64,000 nt of DNA from Actinocatenispora sp963815125 (GTDB lineage Bacteria > Actinomycetota > Actinomycetes > Mycobacteriales > Micromonosporaceae). Under the pieces are notes generated by a model that was given only the letters and a program-made list of their open reading frames with translations, ran no database searches and was not told the origin of the DNA. The position numbers and the translations under genes are program-made. The stretch lies in assembly GCA_963815125.1 (NCBI GenBank), contig CAWFFM010000002.1, positions 1,302,001-1,366,000 of the forward strand, written 5' to 3'. Each line of letters opens with the position of its first letter. Within the stretch, counting starts at the first letter, position 1. Shown one piece after another: positions 37,684-46,973 of the stretch.

Positions 37684-40035
37684 TCAGTGCCGGCTACGGC
37701 GGCGCCGCCGGTCACCGTCGGAACCGCCCTCGCGCCGCTTCCCCGCGTCGTCACCGGACTTCTCGCCGGCCGGCTCCTCGGTGGCGGCCGGTGAGTCGGT
37801 GGCGGCCGGAGCGGCCTCACCGTCCGGGCGCACCAGGTCGAGGTACACCTTGCCGCGACCATCGACGTCGGCGATCTCGACCTCGACCTTGTCACCGACG
37901 TTGAGGTGGTCCTCGACCCGCTCGACCCGCTTGCCACCACCCAGCTTGGAGATGTGCAGCAGCCCGTCCCGGCCGGGTACCAAGGAGATGAACGCACCGA
38001 ACGCGGCGGTCTTGACCACCGTGCCCAGGAAGCGGTCGCCGGTCTTGGGCAGCGTCGGGTTGGCGATCGCGTTCACCCGCTCGACCGCGGCCTGTGCCGA
38101 TGGCCCGTCGGAGGCACCGATGTAGATGGTGCCGTCGTCCTCGATGGACAGTTCGGCGCCGGTCTCGTCCTGGATCGCGTTGATGGTCTGGCCCTTCGGC
38201 CCGATCACCATGCCGATCTTGTCGACCGGGATCTTCACCGTGGTGACCCGCGGCGCGTAGTCGGACATCTCGGCCGGCTGCGCGATGGCGGCGCCCATCA
38301 CCTCGAGGATCGCCCCGCGGGCCTCCCGGGCCTGCTGCAACGCCCGGGCCAGCACCTCGGACGGAATACCGTCGAGCTTGGTGTCCAGCTGCAGCGCGGT
38401 GACGAACTCACTGGTACCGGCGACCTTGAAGTCCATGTCACCGAATGCGTCCTCGGCGCCCAGGATGTCGGTCAGCGCCACGTACGAGGTCTCGCCGTCG
38501 ACCGTGTCCGACACCAGGCCCATGGCGATACCGGCCACCGGCGCGGCGATCGGTACACCGGCGGACATGAGGCTCATCGTGCTGGCGCACACCGAACCCA
38601 TCGAGGTGGATCCGTTGGAGCCGAGGGCCTCGGACACCTGACGGATCGCGTACGGGAAGTCCTCGCGCTTGGGCAGCACCGGGACCAGCGCCCGCTCGGC
38701 GAGCCGGCCGTGCCCGATCTCCCGGCGCTTGGGCGAACCGACCCGGCCCGTCTCACCGGTGGAGAACGGCGGGAAGTTGTAGTTGTGCATGTAGCGCTTG
38801 TGCTTCTCCGGCGACAGCGTGTCCAGGCTCTGCTCCATTCGGAGCATGTTGAGCGTGGTGACACCCATGATCTGGGTCTCGCCGCGCTCGAACAGCGCGG
38901 AGCCGTGCACCCGGGGCAGGATGTGCGTCTCGGCCGACAGCGGCCGGATGTCGCGTGGCCCTCGCCCGTCGATACGGACCTGGTCGCGCAGCACCCGCTG
39001 GCGGACCAGCTTCTTGGTGACCGACTTCAGGGCCGCGCCGATCTCCTTCTCCCGACCTTCGAACTGGCCGCCGACCCGCTCGAACAGCAGTTCCTTGATG
39101 CGGTCGAGTTCGCTCTCGCGCTCCTGCTTCGGGCCGATGCGCAGCGCGTCGGCAAGCTCCGTGGCCACGGCGGTCTCCACGGCGGCGAACACGTCGTCCT
39201 GGTAGTCCAGGTACAGCGGGAACTCCACGGTGGCCTTGCCCGCCGCGTCGGCCAGCTCGGCCTGCGCCCGGCACAGCTCGGCCAGGTGCGGCTTGGCCGC
39301 TTCCAGGCCCTGCGCGACGATCTCCTCGGTCGGCGCGGTGGCGCCGCCCCGGACCAGGTCGACGGTGTGCGTGGTGGCCTCGGCCTCGACCATCATCACG
39401 GCCACGTCGTCACCGACGACCCGACCCGCGATAACCATGTCGAAGGTGGCCCGTTCCAGTTCCTCGTGGGTCGGGAAGGCGACCCACTGGCCGTCGATGT
39501 GCGCGATCCGGGTCGCACCCACCGGGCCGGAGAACGGCAGGCCGGACAGCTGGGTGGACGCCGACGCCGCGTTGATGGCCACCACGTCGTACGGGTGGGC
39601 CGGGTCGAGCGCCAGTACGGTCTCGACCACCTGGACCTCGTTACGCAGCCCCTTGACGAAGCTGGGACGCAACGGACGGTCGATCAGCCGGCAGGTGAGG
39701 ATGGCGTCCTCGGAGGGCCGACCCTCGCGGCGGAAGAACGAGCCGGGGATCCGGCCGGCCGCGTACATCTTCTCCTCGACGTCGACCGTCAACGGGAAGA
39801 AGTCGAACTGCTCCTTCGGGTGCTTGCCGGCCGTGGTGGCGGACAGCACCACCGTGTCGCCGAGCTGTGCCAGCACGCTGCCGGCGGCCTGCTGTGCGAG
39901 CCGGCCGGTGGAGAAGGTGATCTCCCGGGTGCCGAAGGACCCGTTGTCGATCACCGCGCGGGACGAATGGGTCCCCAGGTTGACGATCTCGGGCTCGCGC
40001 CCGCTACCACTGGCAGAACCGGTGGTTTCGTTCAT
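37684..40035 (-). CDS. pnp: Polyribonucleotide nucleotidyltransferase (PNPase)
   Basis: Phosphorolytic 3'-5' exoribonuclease, 783 residues. It contains two RNase PH domains (FSTGRLAQQAAGSVLAQLGDTVVL; later GHGRLAERALVPVLP and STSMGSVCASTMSLM), a KH domain (PVDKIGMVIGPKGQTINAIQ), an S1 domain (GDRFLGTVVKTAAFGAFISL) and an acidic/basic tail. In actinobacteria the same enzyme may also make ppGpp-related or poly(A) products (GpsI activity). The ATG has an AGGAGC site. It follows rpsO, with a strong terminator hairpin and a 310-nt gap between, the arrangement where PNPase autoregulation occurs in other bacteria. Confidence 0.95.
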   Translation of the reverse strand: MNETTGSASGSGREPEIVNLGTHSSRAVIDNGSFGTREITFSTGRLAQQAAGSVLAQLGDTVVLSATTAGKHPKEQFDFFPLTVDVEEKMYAAGRIPGSFFRREGRPSEDAILTCRLIDRPLRPSFVKGLRNEVQVVETVLALDPAHPYDVVAINAASASTQLSGLPFSGPVGATRIAHIDGQWVAFPTHEELERATFDMVIAGRVVGDDVAVMMVEAEATTHTVDLVRGGATAPTEEIVAQGLEAAKPHLAELCRAQAELADAAGKATVEFPLYLDYQDDVFAAVETAVATELADALRIGPKQERESELDRIKELLFERVGGQFEGREKEIGAALKSVTKKLVRQRVLRDQVRIDGRGPRDIRPLSAETHILPRVHGSALFERGETQIMGVTTLNMLRMEQSLDTLSPEKHKRYMHNYNFPPFSTGETGRVGSPKRREIGHGRLAERALVPVLPKREDFPYAIRQVSEALGSNGSTSMGSVCASTMSLMSAGVPIAAPVAGIAMGLVSDTVDGETSYVALTDILGAEDAFGDMDFKVAGTSEFVTALQLDTKLDGIPSEVLARALQQAREARGAILEVMGAAIAQPAEMSDYAPRVTTVKIPVDKIGMVIGPKGQTINAIQDETGAELSIEDDGTIYIGASDGPSAQAAVERVNAIANPTLPKTGDRFLGTVVKTAAFGAFISLVPGRDGLLHISKLGGGKRVERVEDHLNVGDKVEVEIADVDGRGKVYLDLVRPDGEAAPAATDSPAATEEPAGEKSGDDAGKRREGGSDGDRRRRRSRH

Positions 40036-40345
40036 GATGGAAATGCTCCTAGCTCTATCGGTTCCCCGACAGGGCCACTCCGGTCGCCGGCTGAGCGGCG
40101 TCAGGAACTTGTCCGCGTCCGGTCTTCGATCGAAGCTCCCGGGGAGTCACCGTGGTGCTGTGGGCGACGCTCGGGGGCCACTACCGAGGACCGGTGCGAC
40201 CCGCTCCCGTTCCGGGCCGATGGTCCAGCTGTCGGGAGATGCGGGGACACCGTGCCCTCCGCATCGGTTCTCCGGCCCACGACTGCGCGTGGCACGAAGA
40301 ACCGGGCGGGAGAAGCGACATCCGTCACTTCTCCCGCCCGGGACG
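40036..40345 (-). other. 310-nt rpsO-pnp intergenic leader
   Basis: No gene is visible. The rpsO end has a 14-bp perfect hairpin at 40302-40341. The remainder is a long leader for pnp that lacks an obvious promoter. In E. coli and Streptomyces the rpsO-pnp spacer is a structured RNase III site controlling pnp. The stem here is long enough for that role, but this is inference. Confidence 0.5.
40302..40341 (-). terminator. 14-bp hairpin terminator / processing site after rpsO
   Basis: CCGGGCGGGAGAAG (40302-40315) is the exact reverse complement of CTTCTCCCGCCCGG (40328-40341), with a 12-nt loop. On the transcribed strand it is followed by TTCTTC. It lies 4 nt after the rpsO stop, so it is the likely rpsO terminator with partial read-through into pnp. 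Confidence 0.75.
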
Positions 40346-40615
40346 TCAACGCCGCAGGCCGAGTCGCTCGATGAGCGAACGGTAGCGGCTGATGTCTTTA
40401 CGCTGCAGGTACTTGAGCAGCTTACGGCGGCGGCCGACCAGCTGCAGCAGACCACGACGGCTGTGGTGGTCGTGCTTGTGCATCTTCAGATGTTCGGTCA
40501 GGTCCTGGATCCGCCGGGTCAGTAGCGCAACCTGCACCTCGGGCGAACCGGTGTCGCCCTGCTCGGTGGCGTAGTCGCTGATGATGGTCTGGCGGGTATC
40601 GACGTCGAGCGCCAT
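40346..40615 (-). CDS. rpsO: 30S ribosomal protein S15
   Basis: Small-subunit protein of 89 residues that binds 16S rRNA early in assembly. The family sequence is clear: GDTGSPEVQVALLTRRIQDLTEHLKMHKHDHHSRRGLLQLVGRRRKLLKYL. The ATG at 40615 has a GAGGGAG site, which fixes the start; the longer frame is spurious. It lies between ribF (145 nt upstream) and pnp. Confidence 0.97.
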   Translation of the reverse strand: MALDVDTRQTIISDYATEQGDTGSPEVQVALLTRRIQDLTEHLKMHKHDHHSRRGLLQLVGRRRKLLKYLQRKDISRYRSLIERLGLRR

Positions 40616-40759
40616 GATCTCCCTCAGTTGTTGTCGGCCATGGAAACCGGCCCCACACCCACGGCGCCGTGCAGGCAGGCGGGGCCACACCGTTGACACG
40701 GTGCGCTAGCCAACGGTACCAGCCGGCCCGCAGACACCACCCGTGGACCCGCCCGCCGC

Positions 40760-41746
40760 TCAGGGCGCGGGTGGGAGGGCCAGTGCGGTCCGGGTGTCCC
40801 GTACATCGGTGCCGATCTGGGCCACCAGGTCCTCGACCGCGTCGAACCGGCGCATCTCCCGCAGTCGGGCGATGAAGTCCAGCTCCATCCGGGCACCGTA
40901 GAGGTCGCCGTCGAAGTCGAGTACGAACGCCTCCACCCGACGGTCCTTGCCGGAGAACTGTGGATTCGTCCCGATGCTGATCGCCGCGGGCAGCCGGTCC
41001 GTCGTGCCGCGCCCGGAGGTCCCGTCCCGGTCGGGCCGGTCCCCTACGGTGTCGCGTAGCAGCCAACCCGCGTACACCCCGTCGGCCGGGATCGCCGCAC
41101 GCGGTGCGCAGAGCAGGTTCGCAGTCGGGAAACCGAGCAGCCGACCGCGCTGGTCGCCACGCACCACCACGCCCCGCAACCGGTGCGGCCGGCCGAGCGC
41201 GTCCGCCGCGGCCCGGACATCACCAGCATCGATGCAGGAACGGATGTAGGTCGAGCTGAATACCGTGCCCTGCTCGGAGACCAGCGGTGCGCCCTCCACG
41301 GTGAACCCGAACTTCTGCCCCAGCTCAGCCAACAGGGCGACATCGCCGGCCGCCCGGTGCCCGAACCGGAAGTTGTCCCCGACCACCACGGCCGCCGCGT
41401 GCAGATGTTCAACCAGCACATCGTGTACGAAGGACTCCGGTGCGAGCCGACTGAACTCAGCGGTGAACGGCAGCAGGCAGAACACATCCACCCCGAGCTG
41501 CTCCACCAGCGCGGCCTTGCGGTCCGGATCGGTCAGCACGCTGGGATGACTGCCCGGCCGGACCACTTCGGAGGGATGCGGATCGAAACTGATCACCACG
41601 CTGGCCATGCCCAGCCGACGGGCCATCCCGACGGTATGTTCGATGATCTGCTGGTGCCCCCGGTGCACACCGTCGAACACTCCGATGGTCACCACCGAAC
41701 GACCCCAACCGTTCGGCGCCGCATCGACTCCCCGCCACCGCTGCAC
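40760..41746 (-). CDS. ribF: Bifunctional riboflavin kinase / FAD synthetase
   Basis: Converts riboflavin to FMN and FMN to FAD. The N-terminal adenylyltransferase domain has SVVTIGVFDGVHRGHQQII and SFDPHPSEVV; the C-terminal flavokinase has GRLLGFPTANL, SIGTNPQFSG and VEAFVLDFDGDLYG. The GTG at 41746 (VQRWRG...GWGRSVVT) matches actinobacterial homologues and has GGGAGG 5 nt upstream, so it is preferred over the in-frame codon at 41788. 328 residues. truB lies 91 nt upstream on the same strand. Confidence 0.94.
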   Translation of the reverse strand: MQRWRGVDAAPNGWGRSVVTIGVFDGVHRGHQQIIEHTVGMARRLGMASVVISFDPHPSEVVRPGSHPSVLTDPDRKAALVEQLGVDVFCLLPFTAEFSRLAPESFVHDVLVEHLHAAAVVVGDNFRFGHRAAGDVALLAELGQKFGFTVEGAPLVSEQGTVFSSTYIRSCIDAGDVRAAADALGRPHRLRGVVVRGDQRGRLLGFPTANLLCAPRAAIPADGVYAGWLLRDTVGDRPDRDGTSGRGTTDRLPAAISIGTNPQFSGKDRRVEAFVLDFDGDLYGARMELDFIARLREMRRFDAVEDLVAQIGTDVRDTRTALALPPAP

Positions 41747-41837
41747 GCAGACCTCCCACGGTCCCTTGGTCGGCGGCCGACCGGCCACCGGCGGTCCGCG
41801 CCGACCGGGCGGCGGACCGACATCGACTCCACGGTAC

Positions 41838-42737
41838 TTAGGGTGCGGTCAGGTCCTCGGGCGCGGCCAGTACGATCTCCGGGCGGGCCAGCCGGTCCCG
41901 CTCGGCGAACACGCCCAACAGCACCCCACCCGGCGCGTACACCGCGTACGAACCGGTCCGGCCCTCCGCCGGCAGGGGTGCGCCGTGCACCACCCGGCGG
42001 GCCAGCTCCGCGTCCACCTGGCGACCGGGCAGTACACGTCCGGCCGCTGCCGGCATATCGAGGTTGACCGGATCGGCACGCTCGGCCAGTTGGTCCAGCG
42101 TGGCCGCCTCCGCAAGGGTGAAGCCACCTACCCGGGTACGGCGCAGTGCGGTGAGATGCCCCCCGACGCCCAACCCGGCGCCGAGGTCACGGGCGATGGC
42201 CCGGATGTAGGTGCCGGACGAGCAGTCGACGGTGACGTCCACGTCGAGCATCCCGTCCGGTTCGCGACGCAGCGCAGTGACCTCCAGCCGGGACACCGTC
42301 ACCGGGCGGGCCGCCAGCACCACGTCCTCCCCGGCCCGTACCCGCCGGTAGGCGCGCTGTCCGTTGATCTTGATCGCGCTGACCGAACTGGGGACCTGCT
42401 GGATCTCGCCGGTCTGTGCGGCCAGCCCGGCCCGTACCGACGCCTCGTCGATCCCGGCCGCCGAGCTGCCCCCGGTCGGCTCCCCTTCAGCGTCGTCGGT
42501 GAGCGTCGACCGACCCAACCGGATCGTCGCCTGGTAGCTCTTGTCGCAGCCGGTCACGTAGGTGAGCAGCCGCGTCGCCCGGCCCACCGCCAGTACGAGT
42601 ACCCCGGTGGCCATCGGGTCCAGGGTGCCCGCATGACCGACCCGCCGGGTATGCGCCAAGCGGCGCATCCGCGACACCACGTCATGGGAGGTCATTGCGG
42701 GCGGCTTGTCGACCACCACGAATCCGGGCGTTTCCAC
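41838..42737 (-). CDS. truB: tRNA pseudouridine(55) synthase TruB
   Basis: Makes pseudouridine 55 in the T-loop of tRNAs. The catalytic aspartate is in RVGHAGTLDPMATGVL, and CDKSYQATIRLGRSTLTDDAEGE and CSSGTYIRAIARDLG follow. The protein has about 299 residues with a C-terminal PUA-like end. The start is GTG at 42737 (VETPGFVVVDKPPAMTSHDV); GGAGG lies 15 nt upstream and the exact codon is slightly uncertain. truB-ribF-rpsO-pnp is the standard order, but the usual neighbours rbfA and nrnA lie 5 kb away, with a transporter, lysozyme, MATE exporter and small genes in between. Confidence 0.94.
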   Translation of the reverse strand: METPGFVVVDKPPAMTSHDVVSRMRRLAHTRRVGHAGTLDPMATGVLVLAVGRATRLLTYVTGCDKSYQATIRLGRSTLTDDAEGEPTGGSSAAGIDEASVRAGLAAQTGEIQQVPSSVSAIKINGQRAYRRVRAGEDVVLAARPVTVSRLEVTALRREPDGMLDVDVTVDCSSGTYIRAIARDLGAGLGVGGHLTALRRTRVGGFTLAEAATLDQLAERADPVNLDMPAAAGRVLPGRQVDAELARRVVHGAPLPAEGRTGSYAVYAPGGVLLGVFAERDRLARPEIVLAAPEDLTAP

Positions 42738-42775
42738 GACCAGCCAGCCTAGCCTCCGGGTCGGCCGGACCGGCG

Positions 42776-42813
42776 ACAGCTCCGGACCTGGCGCGGACCG
42801 GCGCCGGAGCTGT
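42776..42813 (-). terminator. Terminator of the MHS transporter gene
   Basis: ACAGCTCCGG (42776-42785) and CCGGAGCTGT (42804-42813) form a perfect 10-bp stem with an 18-nt loop that can fold further (GCGCGGACCGGCGC). It lies 34 nt past the transporter stop and 38 nt before truB. Confidence 0.5.
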
Positions 42814-42847
42814 GGCCCCCGCGCCGGTCCATATCCTGGCCGGTTGG

Positions 42848-44209
42848 TCAGGCGGTACGCACCAGACTGCTCCCGGTGCTCGAACCGGCGTTGATCCGGG
42901 CGATCGGCACCCGCGCGGTCTCCGGGATGCGCAGGATCGGCACCAGGGCGATCACCGCCGCCGCGATCAGGTAGTACGCCGGCCAGTCCGCGTTCCCCGT
43001 GCTGGTGATCAGCGCGGTGACGATGACGCCGCAGGTACCACCGAACAGTGAGGTGGACAGGTTGTAGCCGATGGCGAACGAGCCGTACCGCACCCGGGTG
43101 GGGAACATCGCCGGGAACGTCGAGCCGATCACCGCCAGCATCAGCACCAGCAGGATGGCCACGATCGCAAAACCCAGCACCAGCCACAGCAGGCTGCCGC
43201 TCTGCATCAGCTTGATCGACGGCCAGCTCAGTACGATGAAACCGACGGCCGCGGTGACCAGCAGCGGCTTACGCCCGATCCGGTCGGACAGGGCGCCCAG
43301 CGGGGTGATCAGCGCGATCTGCATCAACTCGACGCCGATGATGATCAACGTCGAGGTGTTGTCGTTGATCTTCAGCGTGTTGGTGAAGTAGGTCGGCATG
43401 GTGGTGAGCAACATGTAGTCGGCGATGTTGAGCAGCAGCACAATGCCGATCAGGTTCAGGATCATCCGCCAGTTGCGGGTCAGCGTCTCGAGCAGCGGTG
43501 CCTTCCTGGGCTTCTCGCCGACGCTCTCCAGCCGCTTGAACTCCGGCGTGTCCTCGAGCCTGTTACGCAGGTACAGACCGATCAGCCCGAGGGGCAGTGC
43601 CACGAAGAACGGGATCCGCCAGCCCCAGGCCGTGACCTGATCGGAGCTGAGAGTCAGGGTGACGGTCAGTACCACGACATTGCCCAGGATGTAGCCGGAC
43701 AGGGTGCCCAGTTCCAGGAAGCTGCCGAGGAATCCCCGACGCTTCGTCGGTGCGTACTCGGCGATGAAGGTCGCGGCACCGCCGTACTCACCGCCGGTGG
43801 AGAACCCCTGGATCAGCCGGAGCACCAGGATGAGGATGGGTGCGGCCAGCCCGATGCTGTACGAGGAACCCGCGTAGGTGGGCAGGCATCCCACCAGGAA
43901 CGTGCAGCCCGACATCAACAGGATCGTGATGGCCAGCACCTTCTGCCGACCGAGCTTGTCGCCCAGCGGACCGAAGAATGCGCCCCCGAAGGGGCGCACG
44001 ATGAAGCCGACCGCGACCAGAGCCAACGACTTGAGGATCGCGTTACCGTGGCCGGGAAAGAACACCGTGCCGATGGCGGCGGCAATCGCACCCGAGGTGA
44101 ACACACCGTAGTCGTACCATTCGGTGGCGTTGCCCATCGCCGATGCGATGACCGCTCTGCGCACGGTTCTCGGATCTACCTCGGTCCTGTCCACCTGCGC
44201 CTCGGTCAT
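42848..44209 (-). CDS. MFS transporter, metabolite:H+ symporter (ProP-like) family
   Basis: Twelve-span carrier of 453 residues. The MHS features are ASAMGNATEWYDYGVFTSGAIAAAIG at the first span, the loop GPLGDKLGRQKVLAIT, RLIQGFSTGGEYGGAATFIAEYAP, and RNRLEDTPEFKRL in the central loop. Relatives carry proline, betaine, alpha-ketoglutarate or shikimate by proton symport; the substrate cannot be told. The ATG at 44209 has GGGAGGC 10 nt upstream and was chosen over longer frames. It interrupts the ancestral nrnA-truB region and has its own terminator. Confidence 0.88.
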   Translation of the reverse strand: MTEAQVDRTEVDPRTVRRAVIASAMGNATEWYDYGVFTSGAIAAAIGTVFFPGHGNAILKSLALVAVGFIVRPFGGAFFGPLGDKLGRQKVLAITILLMSGCTFLVGCLPTYAGSSYSIGLAAPILILVLRLIQGFSTGGEYGGAATFIAEYAPTKRRGFLGSFLELGTLSGYILGNVVVLTVTLTLSSDQVTAWGWRIPFFVALPLGLIGLYLRNRLEDTPEFKRLESVGEKPRKAPLLETLTRNWRMILNLIGIVLLLNIADYMLLTTMPTYFTNTLKINDNTSTLIIIGVELMQIALITPLGALSDRIGRKPLLVTAAVGFIVLSWPSIKLMQSGSLLWLVLGFAIVAILLVLMLAVIGSTFPAMFPTRVRYGSFAIGYNLSTSLFGGTCGVIVTALITSTGNADWPAYYLIAAAVIALVPILRIPETARVPIARINAGSSTGSSLVRTA

Positions 44210-44373
44210 GCTCGCGTCAGCCTCCCTGACCCCGTGCACCATTGCGGTGACACTCCGAATTCGCCGCGCGGCCGGCCCGGCCCGAACAGCCCGCGGCAAA
44301 ATATGCAGAGATGCCCTGCCCACTGGCCGCGGTTTTCTAACCTCCATCGCCCGGTGGATCCGAGAAACGAACG

Positions 44374-44412
44374 ACCCGGCGGCGGCGACCGGTATGGTCG
44401 CCGCCGCCGGGT
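44374..44412 (-). terminator. 17-bp perfect hairpin after the lysozyme gene
   Basis: ACCCGGCGGCGGCGACC (44374-44390) and GGTCGCCGCCGCCGGGT (44396-44412) pair perfectly around a 5-nt loop. On the transcribed strand TCGTTCGTTTCTC follows, a weak U-rich tail. It is among the strongest terminators in the window and ends the GH25 gene. Confidence 0.85.
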
Positions 44413-44462
44413 GGCGTTGCGGTCACCTCGGGTGAGGCGCGAAGCTCCAGCTACTTCGGTAC

Positions 44463-45227
44463 TCAGGCGGTGTTGTTCGCCAGCGCCAGCAGACGGGCAT
44501 CCGACCCGTTGAACACGTCGCGGTCCACCGCACCCGAGATGCCGGAAACGGAGCCGTTGTCGGCGTACTGCCAGAAGGTGTAGGTACCCCAGCCGGCCGG
44601 CATCGCCGGACTGCTGACACCCCAGTTCGCCACCCACATCGGGTTGCTGGAGCCGAAGGCCGTACTGCCACCGGTGCAGGTCGACCACCAGGAGCGCGTG
44701 GTGTAGAGCACGACGTCGCGGCCGGTCTTGGACTTGTAGGTGTTGGCGAAGTCGTGGATCCAGCTCACCATCGAGGCCTGCGAGATCCCGCTGCAGCTGG
44801 CTTCCAGGTCCAACGCACCCGGCAGGGTCAGGTTGTCGGCCGACCAGGCGCCACCGTGCGCGACGAAGTACGTCGCCTGGGCGGCACCGCCTGAGCTCGC
44901 CGGCCGGGCGAAGTGGTACGCACCCCGGATCACCTTGGCGTTGTAGGCACCGGTGTAGTTCGTACCGAACGCGGAGTCGATGACCGTGGTGCCCTCGGTC
45001 GCCTTGATGTAGGCGAACTTGATCCCGGCGTTCTTCACCGAGCCCCAGTTGATGCTGCCCTGGTAGTGCGACACGTCGACGCCGGGAAGGCCGGCGGGTG
45101 CCGCTTGCGCGGGCTGCGCGGCGGCCACTGCGGCGCCGGCGGTGGCGAGCAGGACCGCAGTGGTCGACAGCAGGCTGCGCCACCATCGTCGACCGGACAC
45201 GACACCACTAACGGCGGGAAGTTTCAT
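44463..45227 (-). CDS. Secreted GH25 lysozyme (N-acetylmuramidase)
   Basis: Exported muramidase of the Chalaropsis/GH25 type, 254 residues. A long signal peptide (basic RRWWR, hydrophobic core, AQA-AP cleavage region near residue 43) is followed by the GH25 barrel. GVDVSHYQGSINW gives the first catalytic Asp, YIKATEG the second strand, and ALDLEAS the Asp-x-Glu catalytic pair. FWQYADNGSV closes the fold. No cell-wall-binding repeats are present. The ATG has a GTGGAGG site. A 200-nt upstream region is comparatively AT-rich but no riboswitch consensus was recognised. It probably acts in wall turnover or competition. Confidence 0.9.
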   Translation of the reverse strand: MKLPAVSGVVSGRRWWRSLLSTTAVLLATAGAAVAAAQPAQAAPAGLPGVDVSHYQGSINWGSVKNAGIKFAYIKATEGTTVIDSAFGTNYTGAYNAKVIRGAYHFARPASSGGAAQATYFVAHGGAWSADNLTLPGALDLEASCSGISQASMVSWIHDFANTYKSKTGRDVVLYTTRSWWSTCTGGSTAFGSSNPMWVANWGVSSPAMPAGWGTYTFWQYADNGSVSGISGAVDRDVFNGSDARLLALANNTA

Positions 45228-45427
45228 GATGCCTCCACATGGGGGTAGCTATCTGCCCGCCTATTAGAGCCCATCATCCGGAGAAAAGCCATAAGAAACC
45301 GCTAATTACCCAAGACGGATATCTCGTCCGATTACAGCGGGATAACCGCAGGCAAGATCAGCGCGCCGCCTCGTACCAACTGCAGTACGGGCATGGATAC
45401 TGGAGCGCCTCCCACCGGCCGGAACGG

Positions 45428-46765
45428 TCAGTCGTGGTGTTTCCCGGGGCCGGGACTGGCCCATCCCCCACCGACCGTCCGGGCGAGCATGGTGACCAGG
45501 CGGACGCCGATGAACACCCCCAGTCCTGCCCACACCCCACCGAGTCCGAGACGCAGGGCGTACGCGAACCAGATTGCCGGCAGGAACCCGCACAAGGTGG
45601 CGAGCAACGTCAAATTGCGCAGATGACGTACATCGCCGGCACCGATCAGGACCCCGTCGAGCGCGAACACCACACCCGCCGGCGGCAACAGACCAACGAA
45701 CCACGGCCAGGCGAGCATGGCCTGCCGGTGCACCTGCGGATCTGCGCTGAACACCGCAGGAAGCACCGGCGCACCGGCACCGATGAGCGCAGCGAGCCCG
45801 ACACCGCACACGCCGCCGGCGATCGCCACCCGTCTGGCGGTGCGCCGGGCATCCGCCACGTGGCCGGCGCCCAGATCGGCGCCCACCAACGACTGCGCCG
45901 CCACCGCCACCGAATCGAGCAGCAGGCCGCAGAAGTTCCACAATTGCAGGGCGATCTGGTGCGCACCCAGCGATGCGGCACCGAACCGGGCCGCCACCGC
46001 GGCCGCCGAGGTGAAGCAGAGCTGCATCGACACGGTGCGGACGACCAGGTCCCGACCTACGCCGAGTTGGGCCGCCAGTACCGCCGGCCGGGGCCGCAAC
46101 GACACCCGCGTACGCAGCAGCGCGACGACGAACAGTGCGCCGGACAGTGTCTGCGCGGTCACGTTGGCCACTGCAGAGCCCGTCAGGCCCAGTCCCGCGC
46201 CGTACACCAGGACCGGGCCCAGCACACCGGACAGCACATTGGCGCCCAGTACGAACAGCAGCGGGCGCCGGCTCTCCTGCACCCCGCGCATCCAGCCGTT
46301 GCCGGCCAGGGCCAGCAGGATCCCGGGTGCGCCCAACGCCGCGATCCGCAACCATCGCGCCGCGCCCGCGGCGATGGCCGTACCTTCCGGGCCGCCACCG
46401 GCCAGCGTGGCGGCCACCGGCGCGGCGAACAGTTGAGCGAGGAGTATGAACAGCAGGCCGCCGACCACCGCGAGCCAGGACGCCTGTACGCCTTCGGTGA
46501 GCGCACCGGACCGGTCCCCCGCCCCGTAGCGGCGGGCGGCACGGCCGGTGGTGCCGTAGGCAAGAAAGTTGCCGACGATGGCCGCCGCCGACAGCAGGTT
46601 GCCACCCAACGCCAACGCCGCCAACGGGATCCGGCCGAGATGACCGACCACGGCGGTGTCGACCAGCACGTACAGCGGCTCCGCCGCCAGTACCACCAGG
46701 GCCGGCAGCGCCAGCGCGACGATCCGCCGGGCGCTGGTCGGTCGGGCTGAGGTCGTGATGGTCAC
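45428..46765 (-). CDS. MATE-family efflux transporter (DinF-like)
   Basis: Cation-coupled multidrug/toxic compound exporter of 445 residues with twelve predicted spans in two homologous halves. Recognisable parts are RIVALALPALVVLAAEPLYVLVDTAVVGHLG at the start, and the second-half counterpart LLDSVAVAAQSLVGADLGAG. The DinF-like branch is found between nrnA and truB in many actinobacteria, so this gene keeps part of the ancestral order. The start is GTG at 46765 without a clear ribosome site. Confidence 0.88.
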   Translation of the reverse strand: MTITTSARPTSARRIVALALPALVVLAAEPLYVLVDTAVVGHLGRIPLAALALGGNLLSAAAIVGNFLAYGTTGRAARRYGAGDRSGALTEGVQASWLAVVGGLLFILLAQLFAAPVAATLAGGGPEGTAIAAGAARWLRIAALGAPGILLALAGNGWMRGVQESRRPLLFVLGANVLSGVLGPVLVYGAGLGLTGSAVANVTAQTLSGALFVVALLRTRVSLRPRPAVLAAQLGVGRDLVVRTVSMQLCFTSAAAVAARFGAASLGAHQIALQLWNFCGLLLDSVAVAAQSLVGADLGAGHVADARRTARRVAIAGGVCGVGLAALIGAGAPVLPAVFSADPQVHRQAMLAWPWFVGLLPPAGVVFALDGVLIGAGDVRHLRNLTLLATLCGFLPAIWFAYALRLGLGGVWAGLGVFIGVRLVTMLARTVGGGWASPGPGKHHD

Positions 46766-46912
46766 GGGCCCATGGTGACACGGGACTGTAATTGGCGAGT
46801 AGGCAGACCACCCGTTACTTCAGTGACGTCTCCGGCGGTCGGGTCACACCGCTACCGGCACTGCGATCGCGACCGCGGCGGCGACATGGCGACGGCGCAT
46901 CGTATCGGTGCA

Positions 46913-46956
46913 ACAGGAAGGGCGATCCGGTCAGCTGACCGGATCGCCCTTCCTGT
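46913..46956. terminator. 44-bp perfect palindrome
   Basis: Bases 46913-46934 (starting ACAGGAAGGGCGATCC) are followed without any spacer by their exact reverse complement at 46935-46956. The stem would be about 20 bp after allowing a minimal loop. It lies 18 nt downstream of the stop of the small gene on the minus strand, so it is probably its terminator. No U-tract lies on either side. A large cruciform-capable protein-binding site is the alternative. Confidence 0.7.
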
Positions 46957-46973
46957 CATCACTCACCTGGCTG

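Noticed and set aside
45228..45427. c-di-AMP (ydaO-type) riboswitch upstream of the GH25 lysozyme
   Set aside because: Such riboswitches often precede wall hydrolases in actinobacteria, but none of the conserved ydaO sequence blocks could be found in these 200 nt.
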